A stretch of DNA of 19,759 nt from an uncultured Bacteroidota bacterium (GTDB lineage: Bacteria > Bacteroidota > Bacteroidia > Chitinophagales > Chitinophagaceae). The stretch spans positions 1 through 19,759 of the forward strand of contig CAIVKT010000014.1 in assembly GCA_903906615.1 (NCBI GenBank). Direction: 5' to 3'. Every line of letters begins with the position of its first letter. The stretch's first letter is position 1. This document shows, piece by piece, positions 5,614 through 14,543 of this stretch. The notes below the pieces were generated by a model. It had not been told where the DNA came from. It did not search any database and worked only from the letters and a program-made list of their open reading frames with translations. A program made the translations under genes and the position numbers.

Positions 5614-7581
5614 ATGATGAACAAAAGGTTGCGCTGGATCATTTACACGGCGGTCGTATTCTTTATTGTATCCACGTTAGACAGGGTGGTGCTGCTGTGC
5701 ACATCTGTGCACTTGCACGATATACAGGGACATACTTCCGGCGCCTTCCTGCTTGGCGCGCGGTATGACCTGCGCGAGATCGGCATTATAGCCGTCCTTA
5801 TGCTGCTCCTCGGCTTCATTCCTTTGTTCGACCCGTTCCGGTCTTCCTTCGGACGGAGATTCTGGAGCATCCTCTTATCCATAATATCTGTTGTTGCCAT
5901 CTTCCTTTATGTGGCAGACATGATGCACTTTGAATACCTTGCTCAGCGCCTCAATGCGAGCGTGATCAACTTTGTACCGGAGGGTGGCACATCCGCGCTC
6001 ATGCTGTGGCAAACGTACCCGGTCATTAAAATACTGCTCATCATTATTGTGCTCAGCTGGCTGCTCATTTTCTGCCTGCTGCGTATCATTAAGAATGTGG
6101 GCCGCAGCGCTGCTACGGGTAGCAAGGCTGTAAATATTTCAGGTGGCATAGTTGTATTCCTGCTGTGCGCGCTGTGTATCTTCGGCAGGGTAGGACAGTA
6201 CCCGCTGCGCTGGAGCGATGCCTTCGGGCTGGGCGACAGCCGCCTGTCGCAACTGGCGCTCAATCCGTTTCAGAGTTTTTTCAGCTCGCTCAGTTTCCGC
6301 AATACCAGTTATGATGAGAAGGCGACAGAGCAATCTTATCCGCTGATGGCAAGCTATTTTGGCGTAGACAGCACGGCCAAAGGCAAGCCATCATTCCTGC
6401 GTACCATAGCAGGCACAACACAAGCTACCCGCCCGAATGTGGTGCTGGTGATCTGCGAAAGCTTCAGCGCGTATAAGAGCTCTATGTGGGGCAACCCGCT
6501 CAATACCACGCCATTCTTCAGTACCATGTGCGATAATGGTGTATTCTTTGATCATTGCTTCACGCCGCACTTTGGCACAGCCCGTGGCGTATGGGCCACA
6601 GTAACAGGCATACCCGATGTGATGCTGGACAAGACCGCCAGCCGCAACCCGCTTATTGTAGACCAACATTCCATCATCAACGATTTCAAGGGCTACGATA
6701 AAGATTATTTTATTGGCGGCAGTACCAGCTGGGCCAATATAAAGGGCGTATTGGAGAACAACATTACCGGCATCAATATACACGAGCAGGGCAGCTATAC
6801 CGCCAAGCGTGTGGACGTATGGGGCATCAGCGACAAGAACCTCTTCCTGCAGGCCAATGAAGCGTTGCGTACCAAGACAGGTCCGTTCTTTACTGTGATA
6901 CAGACATCAGACAACCACCGCCCCTACACCATACCCGAGGAAGACCAGGCGGAATTTAAAAAAGTAAGCTACCCGCAGGATACATTGGTGAAGTATGGCT
7001 TCCAGAACAATGACGAGCTGAATGCTTTTCGGTATACCGATTTCTGTTTTCATAAATTCATAGAAGCGGCCAGCAAAGAAAAATATTTTAACAACACGGT
7101 CTTTATTTTTGTGGGCGATCATGGTATCCGTGGCAATGCAGGCAATATGTTCCCCCAGGCATGGACGGCCAATTCGCTTACCTGTTTTCATGTGCCGCTG
7201 CTGTTTTACGCCCCCGGCCTGCTGAAGCATGAACGGCACACCATGAACTGCTCGCAGGTGGATATATTGCCCACCATTGCAGGCATTACCGGCATACCCT
7301 ATACCAACACTGCTATGGGCCGCGACCTGCTGCACCTGCAGGATACGACCAGTAATACTGCCTTCTTCATAGACCATGATGTAAGGAATATAGGTGTGGT
7401 GCATGGCAGCTATATGATGCAGCGCAGCCTCGCTAATAATGCAGAGCAGTTGGTGCCCATCTACACCAATAACCCCATAGCTGCCGACAGCATAGCCGCG
7501 CTATCGGCAGATATGCACAAGCGTATATCTGCGTTCTATGAAACGGCCCGTTTCATGCTCTTTAATAATAAGCGGAAGTAA
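5614..7581 (+). CDS. LtaS/sulfatase-family membrane enzyme (phosphoglycerol/phosphoethanolamine transferase-like)
   Basis: 655 residues. The N-terminal part has about five membrane helices (roughly 8-28, 55-72, 83-102, 137-157, 175-192) and is followed by a periplasmic alkaline-phosphatase-fold domain (about 270-580). Key positions match the LtaS pattern: Glu282 in VLVICESFSA, the nucleophile Thr322 in HFGTARG, Asp502-His503 in VGDHGIRGN, and His435 in TSDNHRPY. Family members transfer phosphoglycerol or phosphoethanolamine from lipids to envelope polymers or lipid A, or hydrolyse such groups. Bacteroidota lack lipoteichoic acid, so the acceptor here is probably an outer-membrane or periplasmic glycan, which is inference. 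The start is one of two adjacent ATGs, 44 bases after a clear promoter. The gene ends before a strong hairpin shared with the convergent penicillin-binding protein gene. Confidence 0.85.
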   Translation: MMNKRLRWIIYTAVVFFIVSTLDRVVLLCTSVHLHDIQGHTSGAFLLGARYDLREIGIIAVLMLLLGFIPLFDPFRSSFGRRFWSILLSIISVVAIFLYVADMMHFEYLAQRLNASVINFVPEGGTSALMLWQTYPVIKILLIIIVLSWLLIFCLLRIIKNVGRSAATGSKAVNISGGIVVFLLCALCIFGRVGQYPLRWSDAFGLGDSRLSQLALNPFQSFFSSLSFRNTSYDEKATEQSYPLMASYFGVDSTAKGKPSFLRTIAGTTQATRPNVVLVICESFSAYKSSMWGNPLNTTPFFSTMCDNGVFFDHCFTPHFGTARGVWATVTGIPDVMLDKTASRNPLIVDQHSIINDFKGYDKDYFIGGSTSWANIKGVLENNITGINIHEQGSYTAKRVDVWGISDKNLFLQANEALRTKTGPFFTVIQTSDNHRPYTIPEEDQAEFKKVSYPQDTLVKYGFQNNDELNAFRYTDFCFHKFIEAASKEKYFNNTVFIFVGDHGIRGNAGNMFPQAWTANSLTCFHVPLLFYAPGLLKHERHTMNCSQVDILPTIAGITGIPYTNTAMGRDLLHLQDTTSNTAFFIDHDVRNIGVVHGSYMMQRSLANNAEQLVPIYTNNPIAADSIAALSADMHKRISAFYETARFMLFNNKRK

Positions 7582-7590
7582 AGCATATAC

Positions 7591-7623
7591 AAATCCCATC
7601 CCGGAAACTTGGGGATGGGATTT
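7591..7623. terminator. Hairpin terminator between convergent genes
   Basis: A perfect 12-bp stem, AAATCCCATCCC (7591-7602) with GGGATGGGATTT (7612-7623), encloses a 9-base loop. Each arm ends in a short A/T run, so it may act on both the sulfatase-family transcript and the convergent penicillin-binding protein transcript. Confidence 0.75.
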
Positions 7624-7649
7624 GGAATTTGTACCCTGGATTTTATTCA

Positions 7650-9977
7650 TCAATGTTCCTCCGCAGGCTCAGGCGTAGCAGCCGGGGCTTTTTCGGTGGC
7701 TTCGGTATCTGCTCCCTTTCCACCCTTTTCGAGGTTGGCCCTGTCTACACTGTCTTTATCGCTGGCATCGCAGTCGTCAAATCCATCAGGCTGTTTAAAG
7801 GTGGCTGCGGGATTGATGTGCAAACTCTTATCAGCCCAGACCCGTTTCATGAACAGTGCCCATATCGGCAGGGCCGCAGATGCACCCTGGCCCAGTTGTT
7901 CGCTTCTGAACCTGAATTCACGGTCATCGCAGCCTACCCATGCGCCTGCCAGCAACTCGGGGGTATAGCCTATGAACCAGGCATCGGCCTGGCTGTTGGT
8001 AGTACCCGTTTTACCAGCTACATCAGCCGTTACATTGTACTTGAAGCGCATGCGCGCGCCGGTGCCGCCACTGGCCACCACACCACGCATCATCTTCACC
8101 ATTTTAAAGGCCGTGTTAGGGTCTACCAGTTCTTTTTGCTGCGGTGAGAAACTCTTGATCAGCATGCCGTTCTTGTCTTCTATCCGCGATACAAAGAAGG
8201 GCTGCGTGTTCACACCCTTGCCGGGGAACATACTATAAGCGCCCATCATCTCGTACAGCGAAATATCTGATACGCCCAGCGCTACGGACGGGAATTTATC
8301 CAACCGGCTCACAATGCCGCATTTATGTGCAAAGTCTACAAAGGCATCTATGCCCACCTGCTTCAATACATACAGGGCCGCATTATTTATTGATCGTGCC
8401 AGGGCCTCCTTCATCGTCAGGTCGCCAATGACCTCTCCCGCATCCGCATCGTAGGGGTGCGTCATGCTGGGGAACTCTTGTGGGTCGGTCTTTACAATGC
8501 CGCAGGGCGAGTAGCCATTATTTACCGCAAAAGTATAGAGCAATGGCTTCATCGTAGAACCCACCTGTCTTTTGGTATTGATGTTTACGTGGTCGTACTG
8601 GAAATAGTTGTGGTCTATGCCGCCAACCCATGCCTTCACCGCACCTGTAAAAGGGTCCATAGCCATAAAGCCCGATTGCAGGTAGGTCTTCATGTATTTG
8701 ATGGAATCCACCGGGCTCATCAATGTGTCTTTATAGCGGTTTTTGTTCCAGGCAAATACCCTCATTTTCACGGCATGGTTCATGGCCTCGGTGGCTTTTT
8801 CCTCACTCATGTTCTGGTTGCGGTATTGCTGGTACCTGTCTGATCCCTTAATACCTGCCTTCAGGATATTCTGTATCGCCTGGCCGCCCTTCGTCCATAT
8901 GCTGCCGTCATTATAGCCGTTTTGCGCCATAAACTGTTTTTGCAGGCCTGTAAGGTGTTCGGCCATGGCTTCCTCGGCATATACCTGCATCTTCACATCC
9001 AGCGTTGTCCATATTTTCAGGCCGTCTTTATAAATGTCGAAGGGTGTGCCATCGGGTTTCTTCATGTCCTTCAGGGCGGCCTTCACTTGCTGCTCCACTA
9101 TTTGCCTGAAGTAGGGCGCTATGCCATCGTGGTAGTCTATCTTATGGTAGTCCAGCGGTGTTTCCTTGGCCGTTAGTTCCATGTACTGGCTATCGTTGAT
9201 AGTGCCATACTTGCGCATCTGGTCCAGCACCACATTCCTGCGCTCCCTCGATTTTATGGGGTGGCTGCGGGGGTTGTAGATGGTGTTGCCCTTCAGCATA
9301 CCCACAAGCGTGGCCGCTTCGTCAATGGATACCTTATCGGGTGTCTTGTTATAAAAGGTCAGCGAGGCATTCCTGATGCCATACACATTATCCCCAAAGG
9401 GTACGGTGTTGAGGTACATGGTGATGATCTCATTCTTTGTGAGGTTGCGCTCCAACTTCACCGCAAGCACCCACTCCTTGAGCTTCATAAAAGGCAGTAC
9501 CAACTTACTCATGCTCTGGCGAGGGAAAAGATTTTTAGCCAACTGCTGTGTGATGGTGGAGGAGCCACGTTTTTTATGTTGCAATACATATAAAGGTATG
9601 GCCATAGTGGCTATCGGGTCTATACCTGCATGCTCATAAAAGCGCGCGTCTTCGGTAGCCAGCAATGCATTCAGTATGTTCGGAGATATCTCAGAATATT
9701 TGCTGTTCGATCTGTCGAGCACATAATACCTGCCCAGCAGCGTGCCATCTGCTGCATATACATCTGAGGAGAGGGCGCTTTGCGGGTTCTCCAACTCAGC
9801 CAGTGAGGGCATATACCCCACCCAACCACTGTTGATGCCCCATATCAGTGCAGAGAAGGCAACGATCAGTAAAATGAATGTGATCCATAGTATCCGTACA
9901 GACCTTTTCATACCCGGTCCCTCCTCGGGCATTGCCCCTGTTTTCTTTTTCAAAATATTATCCGGTTTGCTTGCCAC
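7650..9977 (-). CDS. Class A penicillin-binding protein 1A (transglycosylase/transpeptidase)
   Basis: 775 residues from a GTG start. It has a cytoplasmic tail, one signal-anchor helix (about 28-48), a GT51 transglycosylase domain (about 70-260) with catalytic Glu109 in ATEDARFYEH and Glu176 in KLERNLTK, and a transpeptidase domain (about 430-710). The latter has Ser474-x-x-Lys477 in QVGSTMKPL, SIN (529-531) and KTGT (656-659). A low-complexity acidic/Ala tail follows (about 735-775). It polymerises lipid II and crosslinks peptidoglycan in the periplasm, and is the family targeted by beta-lactams. The start is uncertain: Met23 begins MKRSVRILW directly before the anchor and is preceded by GAGGAGG at good spacing, so the protein may be 22 residues shorter. 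The gene follows the transglutaminase-domain gene by 71 bases on the same strand. Confidence 0.95.
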   Translation of the reverse strand: MASKPDNILKKKTGAMPEEGPGMKRSVRILWITFILLIVAFSALIWGINSGWVGYMPSLAELENPQSALSSDVYAADGTLLGRYYVLDRSNSKYSEISPNILNALLATEDARFYEHAGIDPIATMAIPLYVLQHKKRGSSTITQQLAKNLFPRQSMSKLVLPFMKLKEWVLAVKLERNLTKNEIITMYLNTVPFGDNVYGIRNASLTFYNKTPDKVSIDEAATLVGMLKGNTIYNPRSHPIKSRERRNVVLDQMRKYGTINDSQYMELTAKETPLDYHKIDYHDGIAPYFRQIVEQQVKAALKDMKKPDGTPFDIYKDGLKIWTTLDVKMQVYAEEAMAEHLTGLQKQFMAQNGYNDGSIWTKGGQAIQNILKAGIKGSDRYQQYRNQNMSEEKATEAMNHAVKMRVFAWNKNRYKDTLMSPVDSIKYMKTYLQSGFMAMDPFTGAVKAWVGGIDHNYFQYDHVNINTKRQVGSTMKPLLYTFAVNNGYSPCGIVKTDPQEFPSMTHPYDADAGEVIGDLTMKEALARSINNAALYVLKQVGIDAFVDFAHKCGIVSRLDKFPSVALGVSDISLYEMMGAYSMFPGKGVNTQPFFVSRIEDKNGMLIKSFSPQQKELVDPNTAFKMVKMMRGVVASGGTGARMRFKYNVTADVAGKTGTTNSQADAWFIGYTPELLAGAWVGCDDREFRFRSEQLGQGASAALPIWALFMKRVWADKSLHINPAATFKQPDGFDDCDASDKDSVDRANLEKGGKGADTEATEKAPAATPEPAEEH

Positions 9978-10003
9978 TGCTTAAAAATTTATGTATAGGT
10001 ATG

Positions 10004-10022
10004 CTATTGATCAGCTCAATAG
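10004..10022 (-). promoter_or_regulatory. Leader hairpin upstream of the penicillin-binding protein gene
   Basis: CTATTGA (10004-10010) and TCAATAG (10016-10022) form a perfect 7-bp stem with a 5-base loop in the 71-base gap before the gene. With no T-run after it, it is a possible mRNA leader structure or operator; function unknown. Confidence 0.3.
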
Positions 10023-10043
10023 TTTCATAAGGCTATATGCCCT

Positions 10044-10051
10044 CAAATTTA
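10044..10051 (-). promoter_or_regulatory. Possible -7 element for the penicillin-binding protein gene
   Basis: On the minus strand TAAATTTG fits TAnnTTTG. Its first three bases are the stop codon of the upstream transglutaminase gene. No TTTG is present at the right distance, so the gene may be transcribed both from here and by readthrough from the upstream gene. Confidence 0.4.
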
Positions 10052-12670
10052 CATTTCTTTTTCATCTTCTTCCGGCATTACAAAAAATGCGGCAAACCGG
10101 GCCAGGTTAAAGAACCCGAAAAAGCGGCTGCTAAATGAAGTGCGCTGCGCCACCTGCCCCAGGAACGGAGCAAGGAAACCTGCTGCGTATTGTTGTTCAT
10201 TCGGGGGCAGTTGCTGGTTGGCGTATTTCTTTTTCAGGTACACATTCATGAATTTGCTTAGATCGGTACCTAATTTTGGGTCTACCACTTCGCGTGCATA
10301 CTTCATAGGTGTTATCTGCCCGCGTATGATGCCCGTCATATGCAGGTAGTAGGTTGCAGCCCTGTAGGCCCAGTACGGTTTATCGCCGCCTGCATCTGCG
10401 TGTTTATACCGCTCTATGTAGTAGCGCAGCACCAATCGGGGCAGGAACAATACAAGCAATATCAGTAAGCCTGCTATGGCCAGCGCTATATAGGCATACT
10501 GCCGTGCGGATACGGGCTTCGCTTCGGCCTTCTGCTCTTCCTTCGGCTTGGCCTTAGCGGCATCCTTGCTTTTCAGGTATACCTCATCTATAGGCGTTTG
10601 TGCCGGGAATTTTTTGAGCAGGGATACGCCATTATCATTGGGTGCCGGTTCCAGCCGCTTCATCACCTCGGCATAAGATACAGAAGTTCCTTCATCACCC
10701 ACGCGCACATTGCCCAGCGGCACCACCATGCTGTCTTTATACACCACGGCTATCTTCATATCCATAGGCACAGACACAGGCTTCGCCAGCTTGTATTCCT
10801 TGTCATGAAACACATACTGCCTTACCGATACGGTCATTAACTTCTTTAGCGTGTCTATATTCTCCACTACGCCTTCCGCTGCCAGCCATGCTTTTGGGGG
10901 CTGCATAGGCGGCGTTCCATCGGGCTGCGGGGTGGGGCGGGTCTCATTATCGTTGCCGACTGTGGTGTCAAAATCGAGCCAGCCATAGCCGGGGAAGTAT
11001 ACCTGCACCCACGCATGGGCCTGGTTGGCGTAGTACCAGTACCAGCCCTTGTTCTTATCGCTCCTGTCTTCGGTAAGAAAGCCCACTGCTATGCGCGAAG
11101 GTATGCCCAGCGACCGCAGCATGAACAGCGTAGCCCCCGCATAATAAGCGCAATACCCCTTGTGGTTCTCATTGAGGAAGTACATGAGCTTCGATGCGCT
11201 GGGCAGGTCGGGTACACCTGGGTTATCGGTATAGTGGTACAGCCTGTCGCCGTTCTCGTCTTTCGACCAGAAGTAGTTGCGAATAGCCAGCACTTTGTCT
11301 ACAGGTGTTTTAGCAGTATCTGTGAGTTGGTGCGCCAGTGTGCTGATGGATTTGAACTTATCATTGCCCGGCATGAAGGTGTAATACTTCATGAATTTGG
11401 GGTCCATATCGTCATAGTCGGTCACGTGGCGCAGCAGCTCGAACCGCTGCTCCTGGAATTTCCTGAACACCGGTGTGGGTATGTTCTCCACGAAGTAGGC
11501 GCTGTTGAGGACAGAAACGTAACTCTTGGTCCTGAATGCGGATTTGAACTCATCCCTGAAATCCTTCTCTACGGTTATGGGCTGCACAAAGTAGCCCACA
11601 TTGGGTGCCAGGAAGGTGCTTGGCGAAAGCATCTTGTTGTATATCTCTACATCCACCGTTTGCCGCAACTTGCTGCCGAGGCTGTTGCGGATCACAGAAG
11701 AATCCTGCTTGGTAGAGAACAGAGGTATCTTAGATGGGTCGGGCTCAAAGAGGTCGTTGTAGGGTATGGTGGAGTCGCGCTCAAAGGTTTCGGTGAGTGT
11801 ATCAAACTTAGTGAAATAAAATGCGGTGAGGTACAGCGGGTTGGGCACATCGGTACCGGGGAAGAAGTTGTTGATGTGCGCGCAGAACAGCAATTGCTTG
11901 CTACGGCTCAGTGAGCTGCTGAGCCGGGTATAGTCATTGAGGTCGAAAGTGCCATCCTTGTTCTGCTTCAGCATACTGCCCTTGCCGGCCTTTGCGCCGC
12001 CCCCAAAGCTATCCACAGCAGCTTGCAGCTGTGGCCGGTACACATACACCACACTGCCCAATACCAGCGATGCCAGTACCCCGAAGAACACCAGCCTGCG
12101 CGATAGGTACCACCAGAAACGCTGCGATTTATCTTTGTAATTATAGATCTGCTCGGCAGTGAAGATGATGTAGATAGCGTAGAGCAATGCAGGCACAAAG
12201 GAACGCAGTATACCATTTACACTCTCCGAGTTCGATTTGGCGATCATCAGTATGCCCGCTACCACCAGCAACCCGGCTATGAATACCGACCAATACCGCA
12301 ACCGCGTAAAGCCCCAGCCCACCAGCCACCCCGTGGCAAACAGGAAGGCGAAGAACATATAGTGCATGGTGATGAAGAACGTATCGAACTCGCCCACCAC
12401 ATACTTATCCAGCCCTTTATACAACACATACAGCCCGAAGATGAGCAGCGCATAAGTAGGCACAAAACGAAAACGGAATGCGTAGAACACAGCGGCGATA
12501 CCCATGCCTGCCGCAAAATAGATGGCTTGCTGAAATGCCTGGTTTTGCAGTATGGAATAATACTGGTTCACATTCACCAGCAGGAAGTAGCCTACCGCCG
12601 CGGTGGGCAGTACCAGGAAGATCAGTTTGGCCAATAGCTCATTGACCGGTGCGGCACGTTGTATCCTCAT
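10049..12670 (-). CDS. Membrane-anchored transglutaminase-domain protein (TgpA-like)
   Basis: 873 residues. At least six membrane helices fill the N-terminal 210 residues and another spans about 724-747. Between them is a large periplasmic part with a transglutaminase-like core (about 455-575). The papain-type triad is visible: Cys507 in GYCAYYAGA, His552 in AHAWVQVYF and Asp568 in WLDFDTT. Layout (N-terminal helix bundle, extracytoplasmic transglutaminase core, late helix and cytoplasmic tail) matches TgpA/DUF3488-type proteins, which are thought to act on envelope or peptidoglycan peptides. It starts at ATG 12670 and precedes a class A penicillin-binding protein by 71 bases, which supports a cell-envelope role. 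The substrate is unknown. The C-terminal 125 residues after the last helix are not recognised. Confidence 0.85.
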   Translation of the reverse strand: MRIQRAAPVNELLAKLIFLVLPTAAVGYFLLVNVNQYYSILQNQAFQQAIYFAAGMGIAAVFYAFRFRFVPTYALLIFGLYVLYKGLDKYVVGEFDTFFITMHYMFFAFLFATGWLVGWGFTRLRYWSVFIAGLLVVAGILMIAKSNSESVNGILRSFVPALLYAIYIIFTAEQIYNYKDKSQRFWWYLSRRLVFFGVLASLVLGSVVYVYRPQLQAAVDSFGGGAKAGKGSMLKQNKDGTFDLNDYTRLSSSLSRSKQLLFCAHINNFFPGTDVPNPLYLTAFYFTKFDTLTETFERDSTIPYNDLFEPDPSKIPLFSTKQDSSVIRNSLGSKLRQTVDVEIYNKMLSPSTFLAPNVGYFVQPITVEKDFRDEFKSAFRTKSYVSVLNSAYFVENIPTPVFRKFQEQRFELLRHVTDYDDMDPKFMKYYTFMPGNDKFKSISTLAHQLTDTAKTPVDKVLAIRNYFWSKDENGDRLYHYTDNPGVPDLPSASKLMYFLNENHKGYCAYYAGATLFMLRSLGIPSRIAVGFLTEDRSDKNKGWYWYYANQAHAWVQVYFPGYGWLDFDTTVGNDNETRPTPQPDGTPPMQPPKAWLAAEGVVENIDTLKKLMTVSVRQYVFHDKEYKLAKPVSVPMDMKIAVVYKDSMVVPLGNVRVGDEGTSVSYAEVMKRLEPAPNDNGVSLLKKFPAQTPIDEVYLKSKDAAKAKPKEEQKAEAKPVSARQYAYIALAIAGLLILLVLFLPRLVLRYYIERYKHADAGGDKPYWAYRAATYYLHMTGIIRGQITPMKYAREVVDPKLGTDLSKFMNVYLKKKYANQQLPPNEQQYAAGFLAPFLGQVAQRTSFSSRFFGFFNLARFAAFFVMPEEDEKEM

Positions 12671-12685
12671 ATACTAAAACAGTAG

Positions 12686-12693
12686 TAAATATA
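12686..12693 (-). promoter_or_regulatory. Possible -7 element for the transglutaminase gene
   Basis: On the minus strand TATATTTA, one base from TAnnTTTG, ends 15 bases before the ATG. No convincing TTG lies 19-21 bases upstream, so support is modest. Confidence 0.35.
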
Positions 12694-12766
12694 GGAGAAA
12701 AGTATTGGCGGGAATGTTAAAAATCCCCGAATAATATATGTGCGCTGAAAACAGGCTATGATATGC

Positions 12767-12799
12767 TTTGTACTGCCTCGCTCAAATTCACTAATTTCG
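12767..12799 (+). promoter_or_regulatory. Bacteroidota-type promoter of the lipoprotein gene
   Basis: TTTG (12767-12770), a 21-base spacer and TAATTTCG (12792-12799), one base from TAnnTTTG. It lies 21 bases before the ATG at 12821 and supports that start over an in-frame ATG at 12758, which would be upstream of the promoter. Confidence 0.6.
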
Positions 12800-12820
12800 C
12801 CCTCTGTGAAAATAGCATTG

Positions 12821-13366
12821 ATGAACAAGTATATCGTTTTCCTGGCACTATCGCTCCTCTCCCTTGCTGCCTGCAAGCAAAAGCCGGACGATGTGGTGGC
12901 GTCGGCTAATAAAAAAGTAGCCGCGATCAATAAGAAGTTGCCTGATTATAAGCAAAAGCTGGTTGATGACATCACCTCGCCCGCCAAGGGCAATATAACG
13001 GGCTACTACCAGGATGATGAAGTGAAAAAGGTGTACGCAGAGCATTTTTCGGACACCGACCGCATTTTTGCCGCTTATTACTTCGATGATGGTATGCTCA
13101 TATATGCGGAAGAGCAGGAGTATAAATACAACTGCTCTGATAAAATAACGGCTGAAATAGCTGCGGCCAATCACGATTCGGTGTATTATGATGATAAAAA
13201 GACCCGTTTGTTGGTGAGCCGCTATTACTTTGATAAGAACAAGCTCATCAAATGGGAGCCACCCATCGCCGATGGTCAGCCTGCGCCTACCGGCGACCTG
13301 ATCGCAAAGGAGTCGCTTTTGTGGGCGCAAACCCTTGTTTTGCTCAAGCAATTGAAGGACGAATAA
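12821..13366 (+). CDS. Lipoprotein of unknown function
   Basis: 181 residues from ATG 12821. The N-terminus is a lipoprotein signal peptide: MNKYIVFLALSLLSLAAC, with lipobox LAAC and the lipidated Cys at residue 18. The mature part is rich in Lys, Asp and Tyr, with no repeats and no further membrane helix. It contains YYQDDEVKKVYAEHF and YYFDDGMLIYAEE, which suggest alternating strands of a small beta-rich domain. No family is recognised. It probably sits on the periplasmic face of a membrane. Its stop is 101 bases before atpG, which has its own promoter element, so the two are probably separate transcripts. Confidence 0.75.
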   Translation: MNKYIVFLALSLLSLAACKQKPDDVVASANKKVAAINKKLPDYKQKLVDDITSPAKGNITGYYQDDEVKKVYAEHFSDTDRIFAAYYFDDGMLIYAEEQEYKYNCSDKITAEIAAANHDSVYYDDKKTRLLVSRYYFDKNKLIKWEPPIADGQPAPTGDLIAKESLLWAQTLVLLKQLKDE

Positions 13367-13428
13367 GAAAACAGGATATACATCTGCATTATCCCGATTT
13401 TCCACTTTTTACTACGGCGAAAAATTCC

Positions 13429-13436
13429 TACTTTTG
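13429..13436 (+). promoter_or_regulatory. -7 promoter element of atpG
   Basis: TACTTTTG fits TAnnTTTG and ends 31 bases before the atpG ATG. Upstream at the expected distance there is only a T-rich tract (13406-13410), not a clean TTTG. Confidence 0.55.
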
Positions 13437-13467
13437 CGCCGTATTATTATTTTTATTTGATATAGAT

Positions 13468-14349
13468 ATGTCGGGACAACTTAAAGAGGTACGTAACCGT
13501 ATAAAGTCAGTAACATCCACGCAGCAGATCACGAAGGCCATGAAAATGGTGAGCGCTGCCAAGCTGCGCCGTGCGCAGGATGCCATTATACAGATGCGCC
13601 CTTATGCGCAGAAGCTGCAGGAAATGCTCAGTAATATCGTTAGCGGGTCTTCATCAGAAGAGAGCATGCCGCTTGCTGATGTGCGCCCTGTGGAGAAAGT
13701 GCTGATCATACCCATCACCAGCGATCGCGGCCTCTGCGGCGGTTATAACTCTTACGTTATCAAGATGGCCCGCGAAATGGCCATCACCAAATACCCGGCG
13801 CAGCACGCAAAGGGCAATGTGACTTTGCTGCCTATAGGCAAGAAGGGTTACGAGTATTTTCAAAGGAACAATTACAAGATCGTTGAAGACTATTGGGACA
13901 TTTTCTCCGACCTGTCGTTTGATAATGTGCGCCGTGCCGCAGTATATGCGCAGCAGGCCTTCCTGAATAAAGAAGTAGACCGTGTAGAGATCGTTTACAG
14001 CCAGTTCAAAAACGCGGCTACACAGGTATTCGTATCTGAGCCATACCTGCCCATACCTAAGTCGGAGAACAAGAAGACCGGCAAGAGCATTGATTTTGAA
14101 TTTGAGCCGGCCATGGGCACATTGCTACAGGAGCTGATGCCTAAGATACTGAACACGCAGGTATATAAAGCCGTGCTGGATGCCAATGCCTCTGAGCATG
14201 GCGCCCGTATGACCGCCATGGACAAGGCCAGCGAAAACGCAGCCGAGATACTCAAGGCCCTCAAAATAAGCTACAACCGTGCCCGCCAGGCCGCCATCAC
14301 CACAGAGCTTACGGAAATTGTAAGCGGTGCAGCAGCCCTTCAAGGTTAA
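13468..14349 (+). CDS. atpG: ATP synthase F1 subunit gamma
   Basis: 293 residues from ATG 13468; the frame is open further upstream but has no better start. The family is unmistakable at both ends. The N-terminal coiled-coil helix reads GQLKEVRNRIKSVTSTQQIT then KAMKMVSAAKLRRAQ. The C-terminal helix contains MDKASENAAEILKAL, then SYNRARQAAITTELTEIVSG. These two helices form the rotating shaft inside the alpha3-beta3 ring of F1. The central Rossmann-like part contains SDRGLCGGYN. Length is normal (about 285-295). The gene stands alone: a lipoprotein gene precedes it and an ABC permease follows, whereas atpG usually follows atpA. It has its own -7 element and a strong terminator, so it is a single-gene transcript. 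Confidence 0.97.
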   Translation: MSGQLKEVRNRIKSVTSTQQITKAMKMVSAAKLRRAQDAIIQMRPYAQKLQEMLSNIVSGSSSEESMPLADVRPVEKVLIIPITSDRGLCGGYNSYVIKMAREMAITKYPAQHAKGNVTLLPIGKKGYEYFQRNNYKIVEDYWDIFSDLSFDNVRRAAVYAQQAFLNKEVDRVEIVYSQFKNAATQVFVSEPYLPIPKSENKKTGKSIDFEFEPAMGTLLQELMPKILNTQVYKAVLDANASEHGARMTAMDKASENAAEILKALKISYNRARQAAITTELTEIVSGAAALQG

Positions 14350-14368
14350 TCGCAACCAATATTTTTTC

Positions 14369-14400
14369 AAAAGCCTCCGCATTTTTGTGGAGGCTTTTTT
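14369..14400 (+). terminator. Rho-independent terminator of atpG
   Basis: AAAAGCCTCC (14369-14378) pairs with GGAGGCTTTT (14389-14398), followed by more T. It begins 19 bases after the atpG stop. Confidence 0.95.
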
Positions 14401-14501
14401 ATACCCTGCTCACGCAGTATGCAGCGAGGGTTCCCCTTTAAGGGTAGGGGTTGAGCGATGGCTTCCTCGCGACATGCCGCAGGTACAAGCAAATACCAAC
14501 C

Positions 14502-14531
14502 TTGCAGGTTGCCCAAACAACGGTATATTTG
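14502..14531 (+). promoter_or_regulatory. Bacteroidota-type promoter of the ABC permease
   Basis: TTG (14502-14504), a 19-base spacer and a perfect TATATTTG (14524-14531). Only 12 bases separate it from the ATG at 14544, so the mRNA leader must be very short. It rules out an in-frame upstream start at 14451. Confidence 0.7.
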
Positions 14532-14543
14532 TTACGCAATACC

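Noticed and set aside
11015..11914. 299-codon open frame on the plus strand
   Set aside because: It lies wholly antisense to the transglutaminase-domain gene, whose motifs are intact, and its translation has no family features.
12758..12820. N-terminal extension of the lipoprotein gene
   Set aside because: The upstream ATG lies before the promoter elements, and the extension would spoil the lipoprotein signal peptide.
13252..13467. N-terminal extension of atpG
   Set aside because: It overlaps the lipoprotein gene and the -7 element; the conserved gamma-subunit N-terminus starts at 13468.
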